A stretch of 64,000 nt of DNA from Bacteriovoracaceae bacterium (GTDB lineage: Bacteria > Bdellovibrionota > Bacteriovoracia > Bacteriovoracales > Bacteriovoracaceae), in the NCBI GenBank assembly GCA_019752535.1, contig JAIEMA010000034.1, positions 1-64,000 of the forward strand, written 5' to 3'. The notes under the pieces are model-generated. The model was not told the origin of the DNA. It searched no databases and worked only from the letters and a program-made list of their open reading frames with translations. This document shows, in pieces, positions 1 through 10,332 of the stretch (position 1 is the stretch's first letter; each line of letters begins with the position of its first letter). The translations under genes and the position numbers were made by a program.

Positions 1-3000
1 AGAAGTTAAGCAACATATCCCTCTCTCAACGGCTACTCTTCGCATTTTGAAGCCATCGGATTCAACATTTCGACCTTTTGAGATTGTGTTAATCACAAGG
101 TCACACTGGCCACTTTTGATCAGGGCCAAAATATCATCCTTAGCTTCTCCAATTCTCGCGATCACTCGCACGGGTATATCTGCAGAGCTAATCAGTTTAG
201 CTGTTCCTTCTGTCGCCACGAATCCAAAACCTAAAGCATAGAAGCGCTTCACGAGTTCAAGGCATTCATCTTTATCTTTATCGGCGATAGTCACAAGAAC
301 AGTGCCTGCTTGAGGGATGTTAATACCAGATGCAATAAAGGCTTTATGAAGAGCACGCTCATATATTGAGTCTTTACCCATCACTTCACCGGTCGATTTC
401 ATTTCAGGGCCTAAAACAATGTCGACTTCAACCATTTTTGCAAATGAGAAGACTGGGGCCTTGACGGCAATCTCATCCGTCTCTGCAAGCTGTCCATGGA
501 CGTAGCCTTGAGAGAGAATATCTTTTCCGAGTATGGCTTTCGTCGCGACTTTCGCCATGGCAACATCTGTCACTTTACTTAAAAAAGGAACCGTTCTTGA
601 AGAACGGGGATTGACTTCAATGACGTAGACTTCACCCTTATGAATAACAAATTGAATATTCACCAAACCCTTCACTTGAAGAGCGAGGGCTATTGAGGTG
701 GTGAGTTGTATGAGTTTCTTTTGAGTGGCGACATCAACGTTTTGTGGAGGATAAACCGCAAATGAGTCACCAGAGTGAACTCCGGCCTTCTCAATGTGCT
801 CCATAATTCCGGGTATAAATACTGTCTTTCCATCACAGATAGCATCGACTTCCATTTCTCGACCAATCATATAGCGATCAATCAAAACAGGATGCTGAGG
901 AGTCACTTTCACAGCGTGTATGAAATAATCTTTCAATTCCTCAGGGCTATAGACAATTTCCATCGCTCGCCCACCGATAACATAAGAGGGTCTTACGACA
1001 ACGGGGTAGCCTAAAATATTTGTCTTCTCCATCGCTTCTTCAAGTGATGTGACAGTGTGGCCAAGGGGTTGAGCAATATTTAATTCTTTCAGAAGTGCTT
1101 CAAATCTTCTTCTGTCTTCAGCTCGATCAATTCCATCAAGAGAAGTTCCTAAGATTTTTATTCCAGCGTCATGCAATGGCTTTGCAAGATTGATGGCCGT
1201 TTGTCCGCCGAATTGAACAATGACTCCAATCGGATTTTCTTTTCTAATGATGTGAATGACATCTTCCGGTGTGAGGGGTTCAAAGTAGAGGCGATCCGAA
1301 ATATTAAAGTCTGTAGAAACCGTTTCAGGATTATTGTTAATGACTACGGCTTCATATCCCATCTCTCTAATGGCCTGAATGGCATGTACAGTGGCGTAAT
1401 CGAATTCTATTCCCTGGCCAATTCGAATGGGGCCAGATCCCAAGACAACCACTTTCTTTTTGTCTGTAGGCAGTACTTCATCTTCAGTTTCCCAAGTCGA
1501 GTAGTAGTAGGGGGTCGCACTCTCAAATTCTGCGGCACAGGTATCAACCATTTTATAGACGGGGAAGAAATTATTTTTTTCACGTTGTGAGTAAATTTCT
1601 TTTTCACTGATCCCTGTAAAGAATGCTATCGCCGTGTCAGCAAAACCCATCCGCTTAGCACTTAAAAGTAATTGCGGCGTGAGACTTGATCCTGAAGCTC
1701 TTAAATCACTTTCCATCAAAATGATTCTTCTGATGGTGTTAAGGAATAGGAAATCAATTTTAGTACGTGCGTGGATGAGATCTAGAGGAACGCCCTGTCT
1801 AATCGCTTCAGCGACAATAAACATTCTCTCATCATCGGGCTTCTCCATGCGATTAAGAAGTTCTTCGCGGCTTTTGCCATTGAGACTTGGAAGCATCAAA
1901 TGTGTCACCCCAATCTCGAGAGATCTGACACTTTTAAGAATCGCCTCTTCTTGAGTGCGACCAATGCCCATCACTTCACCTGTCGCTTTCATCTGAGTTC
2001 CTAAGCGACGGTCAGCTTTTAAGAATTTATCAAAAGGCCAGCGTGGGATTTTGCATACCACATAATCAAGCGCCGGCTCAAAGCAGGCATAAGTCTTTTT
2101 AGTGATCGGATTGATGATTTCGTCTAAGCCAAAACCGACTGCAATTTTGGCAGCGATTTTTGCGATCGGGTAACCCGTGGCTTTAGATGCAAGTGCAGAA
2201 GAGCGTGAAACACGAGGATTCACCTCAATGACGTAATATTGGAATGAATCAGCATCTAGAGCGTATTGAACGTTACATCCACCTTTGATGTCGAGTGCTC
2301 TAATTATTTTAAGCGCACTGGTTCTTAAGAGTTGATACTCTTTATCTGAAAGCGATTGGCTGGGGGCAAAGACAATTGAATCCCCAGTGTGAACACCCAC
2401 GGGATCAAAGTTCTCCATATTACAAACGATAATACAGTTATCTTTGCCGTCACGAATCACTTCGTATTCTACCTCTTTAAAGCCGGCAATAGAGCGCTCA
2501 ATCAAACATTGTGTAATCGGTGAGGCGTTGAGGCCTGCATTAGCGACGATAGAAAGTTCTTCTTCTGTTTTTGCAATCCCACCTCCAGTCCCACCAAGAG
2601 TGAAGGCCGGACGAACGATTACAGGGAATCCAATTGATCTAGCAAAAGCTTGGGCTTCTTCAACAGTATGGACGATTGCACTCTCTGGAACAGGTTCACC
2701 AATTTCCTGCATGAGTTCTTTAAAGAGTTTTCTGTCCTCAGCTTTTTGGATGGTTTCAACCTTACACCCCAAGAGTTCCACACCAATTTTATCTAACACA
2801 CCTTTCTCTTTTAACTTCACTGCGAGATTAAGTGCGGTTTGACCACCAAGGGTTGCGAGCAGACCGTCAGGGCGCTCTTTAAAGAGAATGCGAGTGATAA
2901 ATTCTTCCGTAAGCGGTTCGATATAGACTTTGTCTGCGGTTTCTTTGTCGGTCATGATTGTCGCCGGGTTGGAGTTTACCAACACAACTTCAATTCCTTC

Positions 3001-3117
3001 TTCTCTCAAAGAGTGAACGGCTTGAGTTCCTGAATAATCAAATTCTGCAGCTTGGCCAATGACAATTGGGCCTGAGCCGATAACCATAACTTTTTTAAGA
3101 TGACTAAAACGTGGCAT
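1..3117 (-). CDS. carB: carbamoyl-phosphate synthase large subunit, 3' end cut by window
   Basis: Large, ammonia-accepting subunit of carbamoyl-phosphate synthase, which makes carbamoyl phosphate for pyrimidines and arginine from bicarbonate, glutamine-derived ammonia and two ATP. The frame is open from an ATG at 3117 to the window edge, 1,039 codons. The family is usually about 1,070 residues, so about 30 C-terminal residues lie outside. The N-terminus ([20 protein letters not shown]) and the allosteric-domain end ([15 protein letters not shown], then [13 protein letters not shown]) are both recognisable. It lies 9 bp downstream of carA in a leftward pyrB-carA-carB operon. No frameshift was seen in the parts translated. 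Confidence 0.95.
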   Translation of the reverse strand, partial: MPRFSHLKKVMVIGSGPIVIGQAAEFDYSGTQAVHSLREEGIEVVLVNSNPATIMTDKETADKVYIEPLTEEFITRILFKERPDGLLATLGGQTALNLAVKLKEKGVLDKIGVELLGCKVETIQKAEDRKLFKELMQEIGEPVPESAIVHTVEEAQAFARSIGFPVIVRPAFTLGGTGGGIAKTEEELSIVANAGLNASPITQCLIERSIAGFKEVEYEVIRDGKDNCIIVCNMENFDPVGVHTGDSIVFAPSQSLSDKEYQLLRTSALKIIRALDIKGGCNVQYALDADSFQYYVIEVNPRVSRSSALASKATGYPIAKIAAKIAVGFGLDEIINPITKKTYACFEPALDYVVCKIPRWPFDKFLKADRRLGTQMKATGEVMGIGRTQEEAILKSVRSLEIGVTHLMLPSLNGKSREELLNRMEKPDDERMFIVAEAIRQGVPLDLIHARTKIDFLFLNTIRRIILMESDLRASGSSLTPQLLLSAKRMGFADTAIAFFTGISEKEIYSQREKNNFFPVYKMVDTCAAEFESATPYYYSTWETEDEVLPTDKKKVVVLGSGPIRIGQGIEFDYATVHAIQAIREMGYEAVVINNNPETVSTDFNISDRLYFEPLTPEDVIHIIRKENPIGVIVQFGGQTAINLAKPLHDAGIKILGTSLDGIDRAEDRRRFEALLKELNIAQPLGHTVTSLEEAMEKTNILGYPVVVRPSYVIGGRAMEIVYSPEELKDYFIHAVKVTPQHPVLIDRYMIGREMEVDAICDGKTVFIPGIMEHIEKAGVHSGDSFAVYPPQNVDVATQKKLIQLTTSIALALQVKGLVNIQFVIHKGEVYVIEVNPRSSRTVPFLSKVTDVAMAKVATKAILGKDILSQGYVHGQLAETDEIAVKAPVFSFAKMVEVDIVLGPEMKSTGEVMGKDSIYERALHKAFIASGINIPQAGTVLVTIADKDKDECLELVKRFYALGFGFVATEGTAKLISSADIPVRVIARIGEAKDDILALIKSGQCDLVINTISKGRNVESDGFKMRRVAVERGICCLTS

Positions 3118-3126
3118 GGTCGACTC

Positions 3127-4197
3127 CTATTTCATACTTTGGATAAAGGCATCAAAGAGCCATTGTGTATCTTCTGGGCCAGGATAGGCTTCAGGGTGAT
3201 ATTGAACAGAGAAAGCAGGAAGAGTCTTATGGGCCAATCCTTCAACGGTCTCATCATTTAAATTGATTTGGGTCAGTTCAAGATTAGTGTTGGCTAAAGA
3301 TTCTTTAGTGACTGAGTATCCATGGTTTTGGGAACTCATGAATGTTCTTCCGCTCTTTAAATCTTTCACCGGATGATTTGAACCCCGATGACCAAATTTT
3401 AATTTCTCTGTATTCGCTCCGTTTGCAAGGGCAAAGAGTTGATGGCCCATACAAATGGCCATCATGGGAACAGATTCTTGAAGGGCGCGAATCACTGGCA
3501 GTGTGCTCGAGACATCCTTCGGATCCCCAGGGCCATTTGAAAGCATAATGCCATCAGGTTTGAATTTCAAAATGTTGGCGACACTTGAATCCCAAGGCAC
3601 AACCACAACATCACATCCCCTCTTCAAAAGGGATCTCAATATATTTTTCTTATAACCAAAATCCATTAATACAACTCGTTTCCCTTCGCCGGGAAAATGA
3701 ATCGAGTGGCGAGTGGACACTCTTGAGATTTGGTCTCTGGGAAGAGCAGGCTTGAGGAGGGCCATGGCCTCTTCTTTAGTAACAGAAGGTACAGCAAAAA
3801 GAGCACGCATTGATCCGTTGCTGCGAATCTTTTTAGTTAAAAGGCGAGTATCAAGTCCATGAATGGCCGGGATAGAAAATTCTTTGAGCATTTGTGGAAG
3901 AGTATATTCACTTCTCCAATTTGAAGGTGTCATACAGGCTTCTCTGACGATAAACCCCTTGAGTGCGGGGATCATGCTTTCAAAGTCATCTTTATTAATT
4001 CCGTACTGTCCGATAAGTGGAAAAGTCATCACGACTATTTGGTCACAGTATGAAGGGTCAGAGATGATTTCTTGATAGCCGGTCATTCCAGTGTTGAAGA
4101 CCAGTTCTCCAATCATTGAAGTACTTTTGACTTCCGCTCCGAAGGACTCACCATCGAAGCTTTCACCGTTTTCAAGCCAAAGTCTAAGCTTACTCAT
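3127..4197 (-). CDS. carA: carbamoyl-phosphate synthase small (glutaminase) subunit
   Basis: Class-I glutamine amidotransferase subunit that hydrolyses glutamine and passes ammonia to CarB. The protein has 356 residues. The N-terminal CPSase small-chain domain (SMIGELVFNTGMTGYQEI) is followed by the GATase domain with LSNGPGDP, the catalytic-Cys motif ICMGHQLF and the His/Glu motif VQYHPEAYPGPED. Length is normal for the family. The ATG lies 1 bp after the pyrB stop, and the SD-like AGGAAGGGG lies inside the end of pyrB, so translation is probably coupled. carB follows 9 bp later. Confidence 0.96.
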   Translation of the reverse strand: MSKLRLWLENGESFDGESFGAEVKSTSMIGELVFNTGMTGYQEIISDPSYCDQIVVMTFPLIGQYGINKDDFESMIPALKGFIVREACMTPSNWRSEYTLPQMLKEFSIPAIHGLDTRLLTKKIRSNGSMRALFAVPSVTKEEAMALLKPALPRDQISRVSTRHSIHFPGEGKRVVLMDFGYKKNILRSLLKRGCDVVVVPWDSSVANILKFKPDGIMLSNGPGDPKDVSSTLPVIRALQESVPMMAICMGHQLFALANGANTEKLKFGHRGSNHPVKDLKSGRTFMSSQNHGYSVTKESLANTNLELTQINLNDETVEGLAHKTLPAFSVQYHPEAYPGPEDTQWLFDAFIQSMK

Positions 4198-4198
4198 T

Positions 4199-5098
4199 TT
4201 AATTCCCCTTCCTCAAAATCCACTCCAAAATACTCATCCTAACAAAAACACCATTTTCCATTTGTCTAAAAATTCGAGAAGAAGGCGCTTCTACAAGCTC
4301 ATCTGCAATTTCTACTCCTCGATTGATGGGAGCAGGGTGCATGATGATTGCTCTAGGACGCATCTTCTTGGCGCGCTCAACTGTAAGCCCCCAATTTCGA
4401 TGAAAATCTTCGTAGCTCATATCAAGACCTTCGTGTCTTTCAAATTGATTTCTCAAGCACATAACGGCATCGACCTCTGGCAGGACCTTATCCAGTTCCT
4501 CTACCACGCATCCTTGAGGGATCTCTGAAGGGAGAAATTCCTTAGCCGAGCACAAACTCACTTTCATTCCCAGTCTTGAGGCAACCAGCATCATGGTTCC
4601 TGCGACACGACTATGGCGAATATCTCCAAGAATGGCGATGTGAAGACCATCAACACGCCCAAACTCTCTTTGAAGAGTAAAGAGATCGAGTAGACCTTGA
4701 CTTGGGTGTTCGTTCTTTCCAGCTCCAGCATTCACGAGGGGAGCATTAAGCTTAGGTCCAAGAGTTTCAAAGATTCTGTCATCAGAGTGTCTGAGTACGA
4801 GAGCATCTGAGCCAATCGCTTCAAGTGTTCTAAGGGTATCGTAGAGAGATTCACCTTTCTTGACACTCGAGTTAGAGAGATCAAAGTTGATGACATCTGC
4901 ACCAAGTCTTTTGGCGGCCATCTCAAATGAAATTCTAGTCCTGGTGCTTGGCTCAAAAAACACATTCGCTATGACTTTATGTTCTAAAACTTTATGTAAA
5001 TTGGAGGGACTTTGATGAAAAAAATACTGGGCCCTATCCAATAGGGCCATAATAGTTGGGACGGACAATTCAGCGAGTGCAGTAAAGTGCTTGCTCAC
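4199..5098 (-). CDS. pyrB: aspartate carbamoyltransferase catalytic chain
   Basis: First committed step of pyrimidine synthesis: carbamoyl phosphate plus aspartate gives carbamoyl aspartate. Key motifs are the carbamoyl-phosphate loop FFEPSTRTRISFE, the DALVLRH-type segment, the aspartate-side GKNEHPSQGLLDLFTL and the late MHPAPINRG. I chose a GTG start at 5098 ([12 protein letters not shown]) because AAGGAG lies 4 bases before it and the resulting 299 residues match the usual length of about 300. The longer reading from 5179 adds an unsupported hydrophobic extension. It is the first gene of a pyrB-carA-carB operon. No pyrI-like regulatory chain is next to it. Confidence 0.94.
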   Translation of the reverse strand: MSKHFTALAELSVPTIMALLDRAQYFFHQSPSNLHKVLEHKVIANVFFEPSTRTRISFEMAAKRLGADVINFDLSNSSVKKGESLYDTLRTLEAIGSDALVLRHSDDRIFETLGPKLNAPLVNAGAGKNEHPSQGLLDLFTLQREFGRVDGLHIAILGDIRHSRVAGTMMLVASRLGMKVSLCSAKEFLPSEIPQGCVVEELDKVLPEVDAVMCLRNQFERHEGLDMSYEDFHRNWGLTVERAKKMRPRAIIMHPAPINRGVEIADELVEAPSSRIFRQMENGVFVRMSILEWILRKGN

Positions 5099-5261
5099 AG
5101 TGCTCCTTAGGAAACTGATTAAATGATGAAGAAATGTTTGGGAATGTAGGAGTGACAAAAACGGAAACGAGAGAGACAATCAAGCTCGAGTTCAAAGATA
5201 GGATGTCAGGGCATCCTTGCATCGGGGGGTCCCTCTCTTTAGGTTTTTGTTTTTTTCCCAT
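5070..5261 (-). CDS. possible pyrB leader ORF (63 aa), doubtful
   Basis: A 63-codon ORF starts at an ATG (5261) preceded by AAAGGGGCGATCC, a fair ribosome site, and runs 29 bp past the pyrB GTG in another frame. Its N-terminus is basic ([13 protein letters not shown]) and it resembles no family I know. Position and overlap would suit a leader peptide coupled to pyrB translation, as pyrL precedes pyrBI in enterics, but it could equally be chance. It contains the small hairpin at 5200-5217. I saw no PyrR-binding consensus. Confidence 0.25.
   Translation of the reverse strand: MGKKQKPKERDPPMQGCPDILSLNSSLIVSLVSVFVTPTFPNISSSFNQFPKEHCEQALYCTR
5200..5217 (-). other. small hairpin in pyrB leader
   Basis: A perfect 6-bp stem (AGGATG/CATCCT) with a 6-nt loop lies about 100 nt upstream of the pyrB start in the transcript. 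No U-run follows it, so it is not a classical terminator. A role in pyrimidine control is possible but not shown. Confidence 0.3.
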
Positions 5262-5308
5262 GGATCGCCCCTTTCTGGCAAGAAACTTTCATATCGGATG
5301 ACGAAATA

Positions 5309-7309
5309 ATGAGTGGATTTAAATTAGTGTCAAAATTCAAACCCATGGGAGATCAGCCAGAGGCGATTAAGGCTATTACCAGTGGTTTCGAGGAAGGAAA
5401 AAAACGCCAAACGTTACTAGGTGTCACTGGTTCAGGAAAGACATTTACAGTCGCTAATATCATTCAAAAACTCCAAAAACGAACCCTTGTCTTGGCCCCT
5501 AATAAAACTTTGGCGGCTCAGCTTTTTGCCGAGTTTAAAGAGTTTTTTCCCGAGAATGCGGTCGAATACTTTGTCTCTTATTACGATTATTACCAACCTG
5601 AAGCTTATGTCCCTGGCACCGATACATTTATAGAAAAAGATTCAGCGGTAAATGAGGAGATTGATAAGTTGCGCCATGCTGCGACTCGCTCTCTTTTAGA
5701 GCGAGAGGATGTGATTGTAGTGGCTTCTGTGTCTTGCATCTACGGTATCGGATCTCCCGATGAATACGGCGCTCAGAGATTGAAACTTTTTAATGGAGAC
5801 AAGTGGGATAGGGATGATTTTTTACGTGCCCTGGTGGCCATTCAGTACCAAAGGAATGATATCGATTTTAAGCGCGGAACCTTTCGTGTCAGAGGGGATC
5901 TGGTTGAAGTCTTTCCCGCTCATGAGGATTCTCAAGTTGTTCGGATTGAGTTTTTTGATGATGTCGTTGATACCATCTCACTCGTCGACCCCCTACGAGG
6001 CAGAGTGCTTCAAACTTTACCTAGTGTTGTTATTTACCCCTCAAGTCACTATGTGGTGGGAGAGCAAAGGCTTAAGAGTGCAGTGGAGACGATTAAAATT
6101 GAACTCAGAGAGCGTCTTCAGGAGTTAGAGAAAGAAAATAAGCTCGTTGAAGTTCAGAGACTTCAGCAAAGAACTCTTCTGGATTTAGAAATGTTGGATG
6201 AGATGGGGTTTTGTCCTGGAATTGAAAACTATTCCCGCCATTTTACTGATGCAAAGCCTGGTGATCCACCTCCTACATTGGTTGATTATTTTAAAAAAGA
6301 TTTCCTCCTCGTTGTCGATGAGTCGCATATCTCGATCTCTCAAGTGGGAGGAATGTACAGAGGTGATAGAAGTCGAAAGCAAACACTTGTGGATTATGGC
6401 TTTAGACTTCCAAGTGCCTTAGACAACAGACCACTTCAATTTGAGGAGTTTGATAAAAGACTCGATCAAGTGCTTTATGTCTCCGCGACTCCGGCCAATT
6501 ATGAATTAGAGCAATGTCATGGTGAATTTATTCCTCAAATTATTCGTCCTACGGGCCTCCTTGATCCAATCGTTGAGCTTCGGGATGCCAAAAACCAAGT
6601 TGATGATTTTTTAGTAGAAGCCAAAAAGGCTATTGATAATGGTCATCGGGTTTTGATTACGACTTTGACTAAGAAGCTAGCTGAAGAATTAACGACTTTT
6701 TATCGTGGAGCAGGTTTAAAAATCCGCTATCTGCACTCAGATATTGACACTATCGAGAGGATGGAAATCCTTCGAGACTTAAGGTTGGGTGAGTTTGATG
6801 TGTTGGTAGGTATCAATCTCCTCAGAGAGGGGTTAGATCTTCCTGAAGTGGCTCTTGTAGGCATTCTTGATGCTGATAAAGAAGGCTTTCTTCGATCGAC
6901 ACGCTCTTTGATTCAAACGATAGGTAGAGCAGCAAGAAATAGCGAAGGGCGAGTTTTACTGTATGGATTTAAAACAACTCCAAGTATTAATGAAGCCATG
7001 AAATTAACCGCTGACCGGAGGGCCAAGCAAGAGGCTTGGAATACGGCCCATGGGATGAGTCCAACCACAGTTAAAAAGACTGTTTCTGGAGGTGTAATTG
7101 ATATTCTTCGCTCATCGAAGAAGTCAGACAAGAAAGCTCGGAATGAGATGGGCAAGGGTGACCAGGATCTAACGACTGAGTCAATTGATGTTAAAATTAA
7201 ACAACTTAAAGAAGAGATGAAAGACGCGGCTAAAGGGCTACGTTTTGAAGAAGCAGCAAAAATTAGAGATGAAATTAAAAAGCTTACCGAGTGGAGATTA
7301 ATGCTTTGA
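5309..7309 (+). CDS. uvrB: excinuclease ABC subunit B
   Basis: DNA-damage recognition helicase of nucleotide excision repair; it receives damaged DNA from UvrA and recruits UvrC for incision. The protein has 666 residues, the normal length. Walker A GVTGSGKT is at residues 38-45, the beta-hairpin motif [12 protein letters not shown] near residue 90, the DESH box (VVDESHIS) follows, and helicase motif VI is QTIGRAARN. The C-terminal UVR domain ([20 protein letters not shown]) binds UvrC. The ATG at 5309 is preceded only by a weak GGATGA. The gene is divergent from pyrB, with 210 bp between them. The next gene appears to start within its stop codon. Confidence 0.97.
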   Translation: MSGFKLVSKFKPMGDQPEAIKAITSGFEEGKKRQTLLGVTGSGKTFTVANIIQKLQKRTLVLAPNKTLAAQLFAEFKEFFPENAVEYFVSYYDYYQPEAYVPGTDTFIEKDSAVNEEIDKLRHAATRSLLEREDVIVVASVSCIYGIGSPDEYGAQRLKLFNGDKWDRDDFLRALVAIQYQRNDIDFKRGTFRVRGDLVEVFPAHEDSQVVRIEFFDDVVDTISLVDPLRGRVLQTLPSVVIYPSSHYVVGEQRLKSAVETIKIELRERLQELEKENKLVEVQRLQQRTLLDLEMLDEMGFCPGIENYSRHFTDAKPGDPPPTLVDYFKKDFLLVVDESHISISQVGGMYRGDRSRKQTLVDYGFRLPSALDNRPLQFEEFDKRLDQVLYVSATPANYELEQCHGEFIPQIIRPTGLLDPIVELRDAKNQVDDFLVEAKKAIDNGHRVLITTLTKKLAEELTTFYRGAGLKIRYLHSDIDTIERMEILRDLRLGEFDVLVGINLLREGLDLPEVALVGILDADKEGFLRSTRSLIQTIGRAARNSEGRVLLYGFKTTPSINEAMKLTADRRAKQEAWNTAHGMSPTTVKKTVSGGVIDILRSSKKSDKKARNEMGKGDQDLTTESIDVKIKQLKEEMKDAAKGLRFEEAAKIRDEIKKLTEWRLML

Positions 7310-7650
7310 AAATATTTATTTTTTTTATATTGATCTCTCTTCCTGCATTAGCCGTTGATGCTTTTAAAATTCACATGCAAGAAAGAAATGTCATTGTTGA
7401 TTCACCTAATACTGTGACAAGCCAGTACGCAGTTATTATAGATAATTCCTCACTTTCAAATATTATTGGAAAGTTTTACGCCGGGAACACGGATCTTAAA
7501 TTTGTAAACGTCAAAGCTGGGCAGTCAAAAAGTGTTGAATTTAAAAACCCAGGCAAAGAAATAGTCCACTTTCGTCCACTCGCCCCTGCATTCCAAGCCA
7601 TCGAGCTAGTTGCTGGAAAAAAGACTTATGAGATCCCGCCGAAACAATGA
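7306..7650 (+). CDS. small secreted protein, function unknown
   Basis: A protein of about 114 residues with a clear N-terminal signal peptide ([16 protein letters not shown], cleaved before VDAF). The rest reads as a short beta-rich domain with no motif I recognise. I prefer a TTG start at 7306, overlapping the uvrB stop as TTGA, because GGAG lies 9 bases before it and the signal peptide then starts properly. A GTG at 7291 gives five more residues. Its end overlaps the metallophosphoesterase start by 23 bp, so the three genes are probably co-transcribed. Confidence 0.7.
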   Translation: MKIFIFFILISLPALAVDAFKIHMQERNVIVDSPNTVTSQYAVIIDNSSLSNIIGKFYAGNTDLKFVNVKAGQSKSVEFKNPGKEIVHFRPLAPAFQAIELVAGKKTYEIPPKQ

Positions 7651-8776
7651 TTTTAAAAAACTAGTTCTGGTTATATCGGATCTCCATTTAGGGGCCGGTA
7701 AACATGTGAAGGGAAGAAGAAATCTTCTTGAGGATTTTCATTATGATAACGAGCTCATTGAGTTTTTAAATTATCATTCGAGCGGTGATTTTGAGAATAA
7801 AACAGTAGAGCTTATTATTAATGGAGATTTTCTCGATTTTCTAGCTGTCCCTTATGTTGAATATTTTGATGACGAGTTTTGGAGTGAAGAATCTTGTTTA
7901 GAAAAGCTCAGACTTATCATTGCAGCTCATAAGCCTGTTATGAATGCACTGAAAAGTTTTTTAACGAAGCCCAACAAAACGATTACTTATATTATAGGCA
8001 ATCATGACGCTGAACTTGTGCTGGATTCTGTTAAAAAGGAATTCAAGGCTTATTTTGGACCAGAGTTAGAAGCTAAAATCACGCTACAAAATGACTTACA
8101 CACCCATGTTCCAATTCCTGGAGTATATATTCAGCATGGTCATCAATATGAAAGGGCCCATGAGTTTGACCCTGAAACTTCTGTTGTAGAGGTTCAAGGA
8201 GGGGGAAGATTCTTCATTCCTTCGTGGGGATCTTACTATGTTATTAATGTCATCAATCGCTATAAGCAAGAGCGCCCTCATATCAATGCTGTTCGTCCTA
8301 TTAAGCACTTCATCATTCATGGTTTGATCTTCGATACATTCTTTACCATGCGATTTATCCTCTCTAACGTTCATTATTACTTCATGGTGCGTTTTTGGTA
8401 CTACCTCATGCTTAAAGTCGGTTGGAAGCGAGTTTTTGGAGACTTGATGAGAGAGCTGACTTTGTTTCAGGATTTTGAAACATTGACTCGAGAGTTTTTT
8501 GAAAAGAAACCTCAGGCAAAACTGCTGGTAGTGGGTCATACACATAATCCCACTCTTCGTTTATTTAATGATGGTACGGCTTTTATTAATACCGGAACTT
8601 GGACCAAAATGGTGAATCTTGATCTATCTCAAGGACAAGAGTCTCAAGCGCTACCGTATGCGCGAATTGCGGCTTATGAGCATAGTGTGGACGTGACTCA
8701 ATTTGAGAACCATGTCGAATTTGATTTAAAAGTTTGGACTGGATTGCATAATCTTCCGTACAAAGATTTTAACTAA
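7628..8776 (+). CDS. calcineurin-like metallophosphoesterase
   Basis: A protein of 382 residues with the complete metallophosphoesterase motif set: D18-x-H20 (ISDLHLGAG), GDFLD 66-70, GNHDAE 124-129 and GHTH 303-306. These bind a dinuclear metal centre and cleave phosphoesters. The fold is close to UDP-2,3-diacylglucosamine hydrolase (LpxH), but the protein is about 140 residues longer, with an aromatic, possibly membrane-associating insert (FFTMRFILSNVHYYFMVRFW). The substrate is unknown. I chose the ATG at 7628 over the TTG at 7610. It ends convergently, overlapping the receiver-like gene by 8 bp. Confidence 0.85.
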   Translation: MRSRRNNDFKKLVLVISDLHLGAGKHVKGRRNLLEDFHYDNELIEFLNYHSSGDFENKTVELIINGDFLDFLAVPYVEYFDDEFWSEESCLEKLRLIIAAHKPVMNALKSFLTKPNKTITYIIGNHDAELVLDSVKKEFKAYFGPELEAKITLQNDLHTHVPIPGVYIQHGHQYERAHEFDPETSVVEVQGGGRFFIPSWGSYYVINVINRYKQERPHINAVRPIKHFIIHGLIFDTFFTMRFILSNVHYYFMVRFWYYLMLKVGWKRVFGDLMRELTLFQDFETLTREFFEKKPQAKLLVVGHTHNPTLRLFNDGTAFINTGTWTKMVNLDLSQGQESQALPYARIAAYEHSVDVTQFENHVEFDLKVWTGLHNLPYKDFN

Positions 8777-9140
8777 GAAATTTACTGACGCATTTTTCGA
8801 GTTGAGTCCTGCCGTAGGGTCTAAAAATTAATCCATCTAGACCAAGCCTAGAAGCGATTCTCAAATTATTCTTATTATTTGGAGACGAGAGAACAATAAT
8901 AGGTGTTTCATTCGCCACATCTTTAATTTGAAGTGCGCTTTTTATCTGTTCATCATCACAAACGATGAGTTGAAACTTTTTATTTTTTTCAATCGAGTTG
9001 TTCCAGATTTCTGTAAACTCATCCATCGATTTGGCGAGAATAATATGACGAAAGCCCAGCTCATCTAGAAGGTTGGTGGTGTATTTGGCCAATTCAGGCT
9101 CAGATTGCACTAGTAATACTCGTTCAAAATGACTCTTCAT
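8769..9140 (-). CDS. degenerate response-regulator receiver domain protein
   Basis: A 123-residue single-domain protein with the receiver pattern. Beta-1 is RVLLVQSEPE, the expected phospho-acceptor position is D62 (QLIVCDDE), the Ser/Thr position is in IIVLSS and the final loop is IFRPYG. The acidic pair that binds Mg is replaced (Q12-S13-E14) and the invariant Lys before Pro is Arg, so phosphorylation is doubtful. It may work as a pseudo-receiver or a protein-interaction module. No kinase is adjacent. It is divergent from the flagellin gene. Confidence 0.7.
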   Translation of the reverse strand: MKSHFERVLLVQSEPELAKYTTNLLDELGFRHIILAKSMDEFTEIWNNSIEKNKKFQLIVCDDEQIKSALQIKDVANETPIIVLSSPNNKNNLRIASRLGLDGLIFRPYGRTQLEKCVSKFLS

Positions 9141-9269
9141 TTACTCATTATAGCAGGCACCGGCTTCATTTGGCGAAGCAAACTTTTTACTCGGGTATTT
9201 GTAAGTCTTTGTAGCTGTTAAGAAAGTTCACTATGCTTGAGCATTTCATAAAAATAAATTGCGGGCTTC

Positions 9270-9296
9270 TTAAGTTCTTTTTTGTAACTCCGAAAC
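9270..9296 (+). promoter_or_regulatory. possible sigma-28-type flagellar promoter
   Basis: TTAA, 15 bases, then TCCGAAAC resembles the FliA consensus TAAA-N15-GCCGATAA. It lies 122 bp upstream of the flagellin ATG. The match is partial and no transcript evidence is available. The leader between it and the gene is long and carries a small inverted repeat (GAGCAT-gg-ATGCTC, 9333-9346). Confidence 0.35.
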
Positions 9297-9417
9297 GTAT
9301 TTCGTCTACCCCATTGTGGGAGACAACAACCAGAGCATGGATGCTCATCATTTTCTCAAGGTTGGGAAAAAGAATCACCAAGGATCGGGTGAGGGATTAA
9401 CAACCAAGGAGGATTTG

Positions 9418-10251
9418 ATGGGTTTTCGTATTAACACAAACGTTGCTTCTATCGCCGCTCAGCGCAGCTTAGGAATCAACAACCGCGAATCAGAGAGTAA
9501 TCTCTCTAAGCTTTCGTCGGGATCTCGTATCAACAAGGCTTCTGATGATGCAGCTGGTTTGGCCATCTCTGAAAAGATGAAGGCTAACATTCGCTCAATG
9601 AAGCAAGCCGATCGTAACGCCAACGACGGTATCTCAATGATTCAAACAGCCGAGGGTGGATTGAACGAAGTTTCTTCGATCCTTACTCGTATGCGTGAAC
9701 TTGCGATCCAAACATCTTCAGATACTGTTGGTGATGTTGAGCGCGGTATGACAAACATGGAATATCAAAATTTAAAGCAAGAATTGGATCGTATTTCACA
9801 AGTGACTGAGTTTAACGGCCAAAAACTGTTAGACGGTAACGGCAAGAAGTATGATTTCCAGATTGGCGTGAACAATGATGATTTCCAAGACAGAATTGGA
9901 TATGACTCTGCTCAAGTGAACGCTCGTGTTGATGATCTTGGTGTCTCAGAGCTTGAAGTCAGTTCAAAAGAAGGTTCACAGTCATCTCTCGCAGCAGTTG
10001 ACTCTGCTATTGAGAAGGTTTCTGGCTACAGAGCTTTCTTGGGTGCAATTCAAAACCGTTTGACTTCAACAAGTAACAACTTGCAAGTTAACGTTGAGAA
10101 CTTAAGCCAAGCTAACTCACGTATTCGTGATGTGGATTACGCTGACGCTACAGCTCAACAAGCTAAGAACAGCATCTTGGGTGCAGCTGGTACTTCAGTT
10201 CTTGCTCAAGCTAATGCTACTGGTCAGAATGCTCTTAAGCTTATCGGCTAA
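9418..10251 (+). CDS. fliC: flagellin
   Basis: Structural protein of the flagellar filament, 277 residues. The conserved N-terminal D0/D1 region (MGFRINTNVASIAAQRSLGI, then LSSGSRINKASDDAAGLAIS) and C-terminal D1/D0 region (ANSRIRDVDYADATAQQAKN, then ATGQNALKLIG) are intact. The variable centre is short, as in many compact flagellins. The ATG at 9418 follows AGGAGG at good spacing; a longer upstream reading is not supported. It is monocistronic, with a strong terminator 25 bp after the stop. No other flagellar genes are in the window. Confidence 0.96.
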   Translation: MGFRINTNVASIAAQRSLGINNRESESNLSKLSSGSRINKASDDAAGLAISEKMKANIRSMKQADRNANDGISMIQTAEGGLNEVSSILTRMRELAIQTSSDTVGDVERGMTNMEYQNLKQELDRISQVTEFNGQKLLDGNGKKYDFQIGVNNDDFQDRIGYDSAQVNARVDDLGVSELEVSSKEGSQSSLAAVDSAIEKVSGYRAFLGAIQNRLTSTSNNLQVNVENLSQANSRIRDVDYADATAQQAKNSILGAAGTSVLAQANATGQNALKLIG

Positions 10252-10276
10252 TTGTTGACCTAATTACCTGCAAATG

Positions 10277-10305
10277 AAAACCCGGCGAATGCCGGGTTTT
10301 TTTTT
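10277..10305 (+). terminator. rho-independent terminator of flagellin
   Basis: A 10-bp stem (AAAACCCGGC/GCCGGGTTTT) with a GAAT loop runs directly into a tract of nine T. Confidence 0.95.
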
Positions 10306-10332
10306 ATCCAATAAGAGAGTAGCCTATCTCTA

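Noticed and set aside
1-3117. Plus-strand ORFs of 64-139 codons
   Set aside because: All are shadows of carB, which is continuous on the other strand.
5099-5179. Hydrophobic N-terminal extension of PyrB
   Set aside because: The GTG at 5098 has AAGGAG at proper distance and gives the normal length; the extension has no ribosome site.
9141-9417. Sigma-54 promoter before flagellin
   Set aside because: No GG-N10-GC element with the TGGCAC/TTGCA context was found; the weak sigma-28-like match is better.
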